Assembly (NCBI RefSeq): GCF_937616625.2
Contig: NC_065571.1
Span: forward strand, 49,337,651-49,401,650
Direction of reading: 5' to 3'
Length of the DNA: 64,000 nucleotides
DNA from: Mercurialis annua
Lineage: Eukaryota; Streptophyta; Magnoliopsida; Malpighiales; Euphorbiaceae
Shown here: in pieces, positions 35,633 through 46,440 of the stretch
Layout: every line of letters begins with the position of its first letter
Position numbering within the stretch: position 1 is the first letter of the stretch
The notes under the pieces: model-generated
The model's input: the letters and a program-made list of their open reading frames with translations, nothing else
Database searches by the model: none
Told to the model about the DNA's origin: nothing
Program-made: the position numbers and the translations under genes

Positions 35633-36567
35633 TGTTAGTGATATGCACTAGGTCAATCATGTTTGACCATGTTTTGACTTTATCATTTTATTATTTATTG
35701 ATTGGCATTTTTGTATCATTTTATATTAATGATTAAAATACTTGAATGGTTAATTCTTTCTAAGGTCATCAAGTATGTGACTTGATAGTAGAACCCTTAG
35801 GTTTAATAAAAGAATTATATACCATCTATCCATAGTCTTAATACAACATTAAGACTAGTATGATGTTGACTGATGATTATGTTTTACTAATCATGTATAT
35901 GAGATATTAAGTCAAATCATAGGTGCTATTTGAGAAATAAGGCACTGGATGACCCACTGTGAGAATACTACATAGATCACTGTCATAAGTAATTCTCATT
36001 ACAGTTCTATTAGTATAATCCTTTGACCTTGAAATCATCATGGATTTCTACATAGTTATTTCATATTTTGATACAGTCTTACATTATCTTTAACAGGATA
36101 ATGGAATAGATTGTCATTGGATATGAAAGTAACTATGTGAGAAATGTGAGTGACTGAGAAGGAATTTGTCCCTCATTTATTTGAGTAAGATATCTATGGG
36201 CCCCTTGAAGAAGATAGACTGAAGAAAATGCATGGCCATGCTAATTGATAAGAAGTTATCATTTTCAGTCTACTTAGAGTCAAGAAACTAATGATTGAAT
36301 GTTATAAGGATGACATAACTATGCCTTATATTCAATCTGGATATCGAGAGACAAAGGGATTAAAATATTATTGTAAATGGTTAAATCGGATTATTGATAT
36401 TCATATAACTTGGGTAGTCATAATGTCTTGCTAGAGGCCACTTATGACTTGTGGGCTGAAATAGGGATTTCGAGCCTACTGCCAACGTTATATGAACCTA
36501 CAGGGTCGCACACTAAGAACAGGCCCAAAACAGTTATGGGTTGTACAAGCCCAATGTGATTAAGTGA

Positions 36568-36659
<92 letters not shown>

Positions 36660-37215
36660 CGTAATATATATATATATTAATAAATATATATATTAATTCG
36701 AAATTTAAGGATAAGTGTTTTCCTTAATTTATTATTTTTGGAAAATAATAAATATAGTAATTAATATATATGGATAATTATCAAAAAGGAGTTTTTGATA
36801 AACATAAACTTGTAGAATTGCAATGAGATTGAAATTCGAATTTGTTTCAAACCCTAGTGTTATTTATCACTATAAATACTCATTAAGCAATTGGTTTGAG
36901 GATCACGAAATTCATTATTCACTAAATCACTAAAATTCGAAATTGCTTGTGAAGCAATAGTGCTAGCACACAAGCACTAGTTTTGGCTAAGGTCTGTTCG
37001 TGTGGATACTCGTAGAGGACGCGTTCTTTTGGAGGCGTTTCTGATCCGAGGCCAGGTATCACCAAAGTGAACCACCTCCTTCCTTCCTACATTGCTGTTG
37101 AATTCGACATACAAGTAAGTAATTATTCTGTTAATTCGAATTACATGGATCTTGGTTTGGGTTTTTAGATAAATTTTTGAAATTCCGCTGCGTTATGAAC
37201 CAATAAAATCCAACA
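35633..37215 (+). mobile_element. Solo LTR of a retrotransposon
   Basis: 1583 bp beginning TGTTAG and ending CCAACA, flanked by the 5-bp duplication AAATG (35628-35632 and 37216-37220). No internal coding region, so it arose by LTR-LTR recombination. A TATA-like element (ctataaatactc) near 36870 would be the LTR promoter. The superfamily is not certain. Confidence 0.8.
36563..36656. repeat. (TA)n microsatellite inside the solo LTR
   Basis: About 90 bp of uninterrupted TA repeats, followed by further AT-rich repeats to 36700. Confidence 0.95.
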
Positions 37216-37817
37216 AAATGGGTATTCAATGCTCTAAAGTTTAGGGTTTGGATCAAGTAAGCCTTCAACGTCCGGAAAAGTTTACTCATGCCCCCAACGT
37301 TTGTAAAAATGAACAATCGGGTCTTTCGGTTTAACGCCGTTTCATTACTCCTAAGACTCCGTTAGTGTGATCCTACGTGGGAGAGATAAAAGGTTCATTT
37401 ATACCCCTAAGGTTTTGGTCCATGATCAAATGAGCACTCAACGTTTGAAAAGGGTTCACTTATGCCCCTAACGTTTGAATAGGTTCATTTATGCCCTCAA
37501 CGTTTGAAAAAATGAACAGTTAGGCTCCCAGTTTAACGATGTATCATTGCTTTCCAAACTCTACTAGTGTGATCCTACGTGGCTAATTTTTAGTGTTTTC
37601 CATTAATCAAACCATAGGCAACTGATGTCGAACATTTAATCGGTAATAATTCTGCGCTATCACTGAAGACGATTAAACATAATTAATAACGAAACGTAAA
37701 TTAAAAAAAAATCAGTTTATTCATCTTCTTCGTGTGTTTCGATTCGACAATTACATTCATCCAAAAATTAGAAACCCAATAATTATATAAAAATTAACTA
37801 AAAGGATAAAAATTGTA

Positions 37818-38151
37818 CTCCCTCCATCCCATAAAAATAGGCCATTTGGACAAACACAAGATTTAAGAAAAATATAGTTAAGTTTGTTAAAATTAGTTTT
37901 TTTATTCAACTTTCCAATTTTATCCTTCTATAATTATTAGATATATAAATAATATATTAATGACTAATTTGTTTATTGGTGAGTCTTATATTGGATCATG
38001 AAATCATTAATTGATTTGAGGATAACTAGACATATTTATGAGGGGTATATAAGACTTTGAGTTGTTAAGTTGTTTACCAAATATAGAAGGTGGCCTATAA
38101 TTTGGGACGCCAAAAATAGAAAGGTGGCCTATCTTTGTGGGACGGAGGGAG
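37818..38151. mobile_element. Stowaway MITE nested in the larger element
   Basis: CTCCCTCCATCCC ... GGGACGGAGGGAG with TA on both sides (37816-37817, 38152-38153). 334 bp. Confidence 0.85.
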
Positions 38152-38782
38152 TATTTCTTTTCATTTGGCGTTCCATCTCATGCACTGCCTCCTTCTACCT
38201 CACCAAATACTTTTTTTCTCCGTCTCTAGCATTACAAGTTTCATCAAACAAGATACCGATTATTGAAGAGAATTTCTTATTCGGTTATTGGAGAAGGATA
38301 GTCTATCGGGTTAGCTCGGTCTTATAATATAATGACTTTGCAACGACGGACTATTGTTGCTGTGAGAAAGAACCGTAAAGAAAAATTTGATGGTAAAAAT
38401 TAGCCACGTAGGATCACACTAAATGAGTTTGGGAAGCAATGAGACAGTGTTAAATTGAGGGCCTAACTGTTCATTTTTTAAAAGTTGGGGGCATAAGTGA
38501 ACCTTTTCAAACGTCGGGGGCATAAGTGAACCTTTTGTAAACGTTGAGGGCTTATTTGATACCGGACTCAAACCTTAGGGGCATCAATGATCCTTTTATC
38601 TTTACCACGTAGGATCGCATTAACAGAGTCTTAAGAGCAATGAAACGACGTTAAACGGAGGGGTCTGATTGTCTATTTTTACAAACGTTAGGGACATGGG
38701 TGAACCTTTCCGAACGTTGAGAGCTTACTTGATCCAGACCCCAAATCTTAGGAGCATGATTGACCATTTTTCCAATAAAAAG

Positions 38783-39054
38783 ATAAATAATACATGAACC
38801 TATTAAATAACATATTTGCAAGAGAAACCAGATAAAAAAAATTATAAAGACCTTTTGGTAAATTAAGCCAAAAATTAATTTAAAATATCTTTTTATGTAA
38901 ACTGCTCTAAGAGCAGCAACTACCAAACAGCAGACACTATTACAGTAAAAAAGCTTTTTAGATGTATTAATATATAGCTCAAATAATATAAACATAGACT
39001 AATATTTCGTGGATTCATTTCCTCCCGTAAGAGCTAAAGAGAGAAAGTAATTAA
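38783..39054. repeat. Duplicated GLR flank scrap
   Basis: The stretch 38880-38935 (aaaatatctttttat ... gcagcaactaccaaa) matches 50925-50975. No gene. Confidence 0.5.
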
Positions 39055-39056
39055 GC

Positions 39057-39165
39057 TGCAGAAGCAGCACCAACAACATCTTGCATGGAATCCCTGATGT
39101 TAAGAACCAACCTTGTCTTGTAATGAGAATGAGAACCATAAAAATCCGACAGGGCCATCTTTATT
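39057..39165 (-). pseudogene. GLR exon-1 relic (copy D)
   Basis: The minus strand encodes only the second half of GLR exon 1, from MALSDFYGSHSHYK to VVGAASA, and is very similar to copy C. The signal-peptide part is missing, the splice donor GT is lost and no later exons follow. The DNA at 39165-39410 matches the upstream flanks of copies A and C. Confidence 0.85.
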
Positions 39166-39414
39166 ATAAGATCTTTGAATTTTATAAATATAGACTTTAT
39201 TACTTTATGCTGAGACGAAGAACATACAAGTAAGCTGACTTGATTATATATTTAAATCCGGTCATTGTATAGACTAATGAGCGACTAAGATTGAAAACCA
39301 TATCGTCCACTTGAAATGTGTCATTTAATATATTCATCTTCACCAATACTGCAGTCATTTTACATTTCCTAGTTATTTGGAATGGGCCACCATAATTTTT
39401 TAATATAACTGTTA

Positions 39415-39590
39415 CGTACCAACGAGATGTAGCTCAAATGTTATAAGCGTTGGACAATAAACTGTCAAGATTGTGGGTTTATTCCTCACATAAGCGTTCT
39501 TCTTCCCCAATTATCGGAAAAGGAATTACCATTACGTCGAAATCGAATTCTATTAATCTATTGACCATCGTAATTTTTTGTATCCAATTT
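39415..39590 (+). mobile_element. Possible tRNA-derived SINE
   Basis: 'gatgtagctcaaatgttataagcg' resembles an RNA polymerase III box A, and 'gtgggtttattcctc' about 35 bp downstream resembles box B, the layout of a plant SINE head. The 3' border and target duplication are not resolved. A degenerate true tRNA is less likely because the stems do not pair. Confidence 0.4.
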
Positions 39591-39599
39591 TCATATTCT

Positions 39600-40314
39600 A
39601 TTACCAGATCATGATTGTGGGAATGACCATCGTTATTCGGCATCCACTTTGATATTTTTATTGAAATTGTTTTTATATATGAAATTATAAAAAAAATTAT
39701 TCGTATTTTAAATTAACAAATTTAAAATTTTGTGTTAAAGTTATAAAACACATTAATATTTATAATTCATTTTATAGATACTCCTATTGTTTGTATCGTT
39801 TAAGGTACATTTAATAATAAGCATATCACAGAATTTGATATGTTAAATTGTAAATTTCCCACAAACTCTCATCGAACCTCTTTTTTTTGAAACCATCCTT
39901 ACAAATATTGAGATTGAGAATCTAAGTATTATTTTTATTTTTTATTTTTCTAAAAGTTAATAATATTAATATTTTTTTTATTTTTTTTCATTTAGTTTAT
40001 ATTTAATAATACAAATAATTTTAGTAATAATTAAATAATTAAGAATTTCTTTACTAAATAAAAATTAATAAAATTTTATTATGATTTATAGATTTAAAAT
40101 AACTTCTATTAATACAATTACGCTAAACAAAATTGTTATTAATGACACTTTTATAATTAACTTAAATACCTATAAGAATTTGGCATATAATATAGCATTG
40201 GAGTGGAGCTATGCAATTCGTCATAAATTCATAATGCTAAATTTTCTATGGTAAGATTGATTTAGCGTAGCAATTGAGATGCTATGAAGTATCCTATATT
40301 TAGCATTTTGCTAA
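39600..40314. other. AT-rich GLR upstream flank, no gene
   Basis: Scattered similarity with 46660-46700 and 49020-49200 (for example 'gtgggaatgaccat'). No frame worth reporting. Confidence 0.4.
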
Positions 40315-40323
40315 TTTTTAAAA

Positions 40324-40660
40324 GGCTTAACCCATATAGAGGCCCTTATACTTTACACTTTTTTTTCCGTAGATCCTTATACTTTATTTTTGTATTATCT
40401 GGTCCTTCTACTTACCTATTTTTGATTTTCAGGTCCTTTTTAAATTTTTTCCAGTCCCTCTACTTACAAATGTTTTTTCCTCCAGTTTCTATACTTACAA
40501 TCTTTTTTTCCTCCAGTCACACAAAATGACTGGAAAAAACTCAAAAAGGACCTGAAAAATAAAAATAGGTAAATAAAGGGATCAGATAATACAAAAATGA
40601 AGTACAAGGACCTACGGGAAAAAAAATGTAAAGTACAGGGACTTCTAGATGGGTTTGGCC
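40324..40660. mobile_element. Mutator-like foldback MITE
   Basis: GGCTTAACCCATATAG ... CTAGATGGGTTTGGCC with the exact 9-bp duplication TTTTTAAAA (40315-40323, 40661-40669). Its ends resemble those of the Pack-MULE-like element at 33292, which may be a relative. Confidence 0.8.
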
Positions 40661-40739
40661 TTTTTAAAAATATGATGAAAAATAGAACATATAATGGAGA
40701 TGCTCTAACAAGAGTTAAACCAAATAGCTAGCCATTGCG

Positions 40740-41096
40740 ACAAAGAGAATATAACAAGTAGGAATTACAATTAAAAATGTATTCAGAAGCATCAAACCTC
40801 TCTTATTCAAAAGAATCAAAATACATCTAAAATGTAGCAGCAGAATCAAGTTTCAATTTTATTTTTTTTCATTCTATATATGCTAAACATGTCTCCTATT
40901 ATTATCATGTGGTCACACAAACAAGAACATACAACGGCCAGACATTTAATTATTATAAATTTATAGTGACTTGCAGATACGTAAAGTTCTATCTCTAAAC
41001 TAATAACAAGAGGATTATGAATTTTACATTGTGAATTGAATGATTGAATAGCTTTAACTTGAACTCTATTTAGCGCTTTTGGATAAGTTTTTTTTT
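40740..41096. repeat. Duplicated GLR flank (partner 51050-51270)
   Basis: The stretch from 'gcatcaaacctctctta' onward, including 'atatgctaaacatgtctcct', matches 51055-51250 with many differences. Non-coding. Confidence 0.6.
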
Positions 41097-41156
41097 TCAT
41101 TTTTTAGAAATCAGCTCGAAGGTAGGCGATCGGCTCGAGATGTAGCTCAAGCTGAT

Positions 41157-41405
41157 CCTCAATACATTCCATAACCTCTCATGCAAATCAATGACAGAAT
41201 GGTAGGATAGTTTTACTAAATCCATAAATAATAATTGTTTTTCTTTAACTGTGTGATAAAGGCAAAGTTGACAGCTCAATTGGGACGGAGGGAGTATTAT
41301 GTTCTCTCTAGCTATTAGCATCTAAATAGAAGCCCTGCAGATCCATCGATACCTGATTTTTTTATTATAAACTTTTGGCTTTAATTGTTTCGATCTTCAA
41401 AAATA
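41157..41405. repeat. Duplicated AHK5 3' end and GLR downstream flank
   Basis: 'caatacattccataac-tctcatg' at 41157 repeats the last codons and stop of AHK5 (7429 onward). The similarity continues through the AHK5 3' UTR ('attagcatctaaatagaag', 7497 and 41314). A Stowaway end (GGGACGGAGGGAGTA, about 41282) interrupts it. The copy has no upstream AHK5 exons. Confidence 0.85.
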
Positions 41406-41458
41406 GAAAAATTTCAGGAATCAATAAAAGAATAAATACTACATGAACTCTACAACCA

Positions 41459-44400
41459 TTATGGATGACTACTTGTTGATTCTTCAAGCTCATTAATTTT
41501 TATAACTGCTTGTTGAGGTGTTGGATTTGGATCACCGTAATCTACAGAAGGCGTCCCGTGTTCTTCAGGAAAATCAGTCCTGACAGAATAAATTGAAGGA
41601 CTTGGCGTCGCCAAATATATCTCATGCACTTCACTACCCTTTCTGAAAGCGTGTGATTCCAAGTCCTTGTGGTCAAATATTCTGAACAGCTTAACAATTC
41701 TGCTCCATACTGATGAAGATTCTAATAAATCTGAATCAGGTAGAAATATTTGCCTATGTTGGTAAAAGAACACGACTGCAAATATGATCAGAGCTAAAAC
41801 TGAAGCTACTCCTGCAATTAAAAATAATCCCCAGAAACTTCTGAGACTAAGGCTACTGGAAGAAATACTAGTGCTTGGATCTGGACAAGGGACTTGTTCT
41901 CCAAACCATGCTCTCTTAATTCTCTTTATTCTATCTCCTTCCCTCAAATTCAGGATCGCTCTCGATATGTCAGGTACTAATGGAGATCCTCTAGGAAAAA
42001 CCTGAAAATCCATGTCAGAATGTAAAAGTTATCTGAAAATTAGTAGTTGATAAAGAAAGATGCGAGGAGCTTACAAATCCAAAGCCGCCTGTCTGAAATG
42101 TCGGTTCAACCATAGTATATTTGGAGCAATACTTTACAAGAAACAGCTTAATGTATGGAATTTCATCAAAAGCAGCAGTAATGCCGCCATTTTTACTTCC
42201 TTTTGAGAAAAGTTCGTTGCATTCATCAGTAGATTTGTACATTTTGAGCTTTGATTCGTCAAAGCCCAAGCCTGTCAAGATTCCTGGAACAAAAGAGTCC
42301 TTCAGGTAGCCTACGTTATCTCCATTTTTAATGAGCTGATGAACATCAGTTACAATTGGTATGAGCTGCTGGACGGTGAGGAGACTTGTTAAACTAGCTG
42401 TATAGCTTTGAGTGAGAATCAATACTACGAAGCACCATATAATTACTACTACTCTGGCCAAGTTGCTCATCACTCTTTCCCCTGAAATTGCAAGTATTAG
42501 TTCTTGAATTCATATCTACATTGCTCGAAAAAACTTATCGAGTCCTGAATTGCATTTCTGAAAACACTTCTACAACTCTTTATTTACATTTTCTTATTGT
42601 AAAAAAAAATACTATTTCGGTGCTTATGTTTCTGTACTACATAGTATTATATCATCGAAGCGTTGATGAGTACTTACGTTGGGCAAAAGCCATGGTGGAG
42701 AAAGAGAACCAGAAGGCTGTTCCAATTTGATGTGAAGGAGGACCTCTAAAGTCTTCATTAATTCTATGTTCAAGAACCCATACAACAAATCCAATGAAAA
42801 TAAAGAAACAAAAACTCGTCATCCAAAGATCCCATGTCAAAGGCTTCAAGAAAACCCATGCATTTTTACTCTTGTTGTCTTTAATTGGAACAAACATTGA
42901 TACTCCTGACGTAGTATAAGGCAATGTGAAGTCCACATAAAAGGATCTATTGGCAATTATAGCTATATCTCCCACCACAGCATCAAAATTCTGTTATTCA
43001 AGAACAGATAAAATTAACTTAGACAACAAAATTATACTCTATATTATATATGCGTCCCGAGTTAATAGACAGTTTACAATACCAAGAAATTTAGTATTTT
43101 TAGCTGTTTAATTATAATGTTGAGGAGAGATTAAAAGATTTACCCTGGTGTAGACTTGATTGACTAGATCATTATATGTTCCTGCTGCTGTACCATCAGG
43201 CTTAACAAATGGGATGTATTCATAAGTCAGAGAGTAAGGCAATGCTTCTACTACAGCATCAAAAACATCTATGCAGTAGCCTTTTACACTTGTAGCATTA
43301 GTCATGCTATCTCTCGTCACCTTTACAAATTCATTAAAGCCTTCCTTCATTGGCACTCCGATTCTTAGTTTCTTGCCATTTGTCGGAATCTCCCATCCCT
43401 TAGGAACGAAAGCTGAATCCCCCGGCCAGATAACATGTGCAAGATTGGACTTCGAAGTGCTTTTTTTTGCTACTGATGAGTTCAGCTTCTTTATAAGTCC
43501 ATTTTTGGTTGTCCAAAATCCAAGTCCTCTAGTTGCATCTCCGATAACGTTGATTATCTGGAAAGCTGATTGTGGTAGCTGCCCTTTCACGAAAAGGAAA
43601 TCTCCGGCGAGGCCTTTGAAGCGAGTGGCTGATAATGCTTGAACAAGGGCAGGACCATTTAGAGACACTCCAAGCGATGCAAGGTCAGTTGATGAAGAAG
43701 AAGTATTCGCCATTCCAAAGGCGAAATTTGCAGCTCCCGTTTTCTCAATTGCCATGGCTAATGCAATAGCAGCATCATAAGCCCTTAGTTCAAAAATGCT
43801 CAATTCTGAATCAACACTTCCCGGATTTTCCTGCAGATAATTTCTCTTCCAACGATCACGAAAATTTTCGAGCTCTTTACTCTTCGGAACATAATGTCGA
43901 ACACCAATCACACCTTGCATTGATTCAATAACAAAAGGATTTAAAGAACTCAAGTGGTCAGTCATTCCATCCGTTATGATCCAAACATAGCCTTCACTCA
44001 TCATTCCAAGCTCGTTTGCTTTGGTAAAGAGACGAGAGCCCAGAAACGGCGGCATATGAACAATGAAAACCCGAGTTTGCATAGTCATCAATTTTAAAAG
44101 CTCTTCAGCTATTTGATTATCAGTAGAATCCGGAGATAGATTACACCTGTAAGGGATATGAGTCTCGATTTGTTGTAAAGCATCGGCTAAAAATGGCAGG
44201 ATTCCTTGGCCGTACTGATTATCTATGTAAATGGGCACTGCTTGTCTCCATCCAAAAGCTTTAATGATCGCACTAATGGCTTTAAGTTGAACTGAGTCAT
44301 CTTGTGCAGCTCTGAAAAAATATGGGGTTTTAATGGAAGTAAGAGAGGGATTTGTGGCAGAATATGAGATGATGGGTATTTGAGCTTTTTCTCCAAGATC

Positions 44401-46330
44401 AATTACGAAATCAGCTTGCATTGATGTGTTTGGCCCTATAATTGCTTGCACTTGCACATTTTTTATCAGCTCCAGAGCTGTGATTTCATTACAGGAAGAA
44501 CAACATGAGCAAACTGAACATGTTTATTTATGTTTATAGCAAGAACAACTTGCATTATTTATTTGTGTTCGTTTCTATTAAACAAACCGAGTTCAAACTT
44601 GACTTTATGTTCATCTATTTAAACGAGCTGAACATGAACATAATGATGTCCGGCTCGTTTATATTTTTGGACAACTTGATTACGGATTGATGAATCCCAT
44701 TCGTATAGAAGCTCGATATAGAGTTCAAGAACTAACACGTATAGGAATTCGATAAAAAGTTCCCCAACTAGCTAATAGTATTTAAATTAAATATAGAATA
44801 TTATTTAATACATTATAATTGTATGGTTTTAAGCAGAATTTCACCGTTTTAATAAAAGAAATATTAAGCAGTTTTTGCTCGTGTTTGTATTCGTTAAGCT
44901 GTTAATAAGTACCTTTGTGAACTCCTTATATAGCAGCTAAACGAACGAATGAGGTGAATACAAACCGAACAAAACTATCGTAAATTTTAAATGAATTGAA
45001 CATAACCACTTTAGAAAAAACATAAACTTAATATGAACACTTCATTTATATGACGAGCGGAACTTAAACATTTCAACATTTCGGCTGAGTCATGTTCACA
45101 GCCCTGTTACATTGTCAAAGAGAACAAATGAAAGTTTCCCGATATCTTGGGGTTAAATATTTATTAAGTCACCGAACTATAGTATTTTTTATAAAACGGT
45201 TACCAAATTATAAAAAGTTACAAAATGGTTACCGAAATATAGTATTTTTACAAAATGGTTACTGGACTATAAAAAATTATAAAATGATTACCGAACTATA
45301 ATTTTATTACAAAACAGTTATTGAATTGTTGTTTTTTTTTACATAAAAAACTATCTTACTATATATATTTTCCTTGTCCACATCATTAAGATGGTAACCC
45401 GTTTATAAAAAAATAATACTCCAGTAACCGTTTTGTAACTTTTTATAGTTCAGTAACTGGTTTGTAAAAAAACTATACTTTGATAAATATTTTATAACTT
45501 TTTATAATTCGGTAACTATTTTGTAAAAATACTATAGTTCGGTGACCTAAAAAATAATTAACCCCTATATCTTGCTAGTGACTGTTTCAAAGTCCATATA
45601 TATTCTTTAAGAGAATATTTAATATTATTCTCTTTCAAGGATAACTCTAAATATTATTTTGCTACCGACTTATTATTTTCAGTAGGCAATGAGATGAAAC
45701 GTTTCAGAAACCCTATTTATCAACAGAGGCAAAAGAAACCATTTCACACACATAGCTACATCATGATTATTCTAATATAGACAAGACGTGAGTTCCTATC
45801 ATCAACTAATTTTTAAACATTGATTGAAAAAACTGTTTATAGAAAATTAATAAAAGAAATTAACTAATATTCCATGTATCTTATAATATTTGTGCAACCA
45901 GGGCACATCTAGTTTAGTCTTTCACTTCAGATTATCAAAAAATTTAAGACAAATCCAAGTTTCTATCATCCATTAAATATTCATCATAAACATTTAACTA
46001 TACATACTGCTAATGAATCTATAAAATATCTAACTGTGCAGAAATAAGAGATAGAAGGTGACCTGCAGAAGCAGCACCGACAACATCTTGCATGGAGTCT
46101 CTGATGTTAAGAACCAACCTTGTCTTGTAATGAGAATGGGAACCATAAAAATCCGACAGGGCCATCTTTATGCTGCTCAACCCTTTCCTCTCGGCCTCCA
46201 GGTCGACAATAACTCCGACATTTACGGGTACTGTCGTGTTCTGATTCCGAGCCTTCGTCATTTCTATGAACACACCAATGAGCAAAAGCAAAGTGAAATA
46301 GATGACACATTTTGAATTATATTTTCTCAT
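41459..46330 (-). CDS. GLR: Glutamate receptor-like channel, copy C (intact)
   Basis: Exons in transcript order are 46330-46063, 44477-43144, 42990-42678, 42481-42075 and 42001-41459. These have the same lengths as copy A (268, 1334, 313, 407 and 543 bp) and give 954 aa with no break. The signal peptide, extracellular ligand-binding regions, M1 near 587-607, pore loop, M3 with SYTASLTSLLTVQ and M4 near 830-853 are all present. A potential N-glycosylation site (NTT) lies near the mature N-terminus. It should be a plasma-membrane or endomembrane cation channel gated by amino acids. Intron 1 (1.6 kb) carries an hAT-like element shared with copy B and a MITE found only here. It is more likely sister to B than to A, judging from the shared intron insertion. 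Confidence 0.9.
45149..45564. mobile_element. Foldback MITE in GLR-C intron 1
   Basis: The ends GGGGTTAAATATTTATTAAG and AATAATTAACCC are inverted, and the arms repeat 'accgaactatagtattttt'. The flanks CGATATCTT and CTATATCTT form a 9-bp duplication with one mismatch. Copy B keeps the empty site 'tttccctatatcttgttattg' at about 23071-23091. Confidence 0.75.
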
Positions 46331-46409
46331 ATTTTGTTTTTTTACTTATTGGGTTGCTAATGCTATTTCTCTGCACATAATTTTTTTGTGTGCTAAATTG
46401 CTAATAACA

Positions 46410-46440
46410 TCTCTATAATTTTGTATATATAGAGACAGAA
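46410..46440 (-). promoter_or_regulatory. Probable TATA region of GLR copy C
   Basis: CTCTATATATACAAAA on the minus strand lies about 95 bp upstream of the ATG at 46330, matching the arrangement in copy A. Confidence 0.4.

Larger units (their letters stand above)
35625..38773. mobile_element. Large inverted-repeat element containing a solo LTR and a Stowaway MITE
   Basis: The ends GGGAAATG / CCATTTTTCC are flanked by an exact 9-bp duplication AATAAAAAG (35616-35624 and 38774-38782). Arms made of inverted 'ggttcacttatgcccctaacgttt' phrases lie at 37221-37600 and 38400-38773. The solo LTR sits 8 bp inside the left end. Removing the solo LTR and the Stowaway leaves about 1.2 kb, whose centre (37600-37815 and 38155-38400) is unique and might be captured sequence. 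Confidence 0.7.

Noticed and set aside
38070..38327. 85-codon frame spanning a Stowaway end
   Set aside because: It crosses the MITE border, so the frame is accidental.
39420..39500. True tRNA gene
   Set aside because: The acceptor and anticodon stems do not pair and box B is degenerate. A SINE head is more likely.
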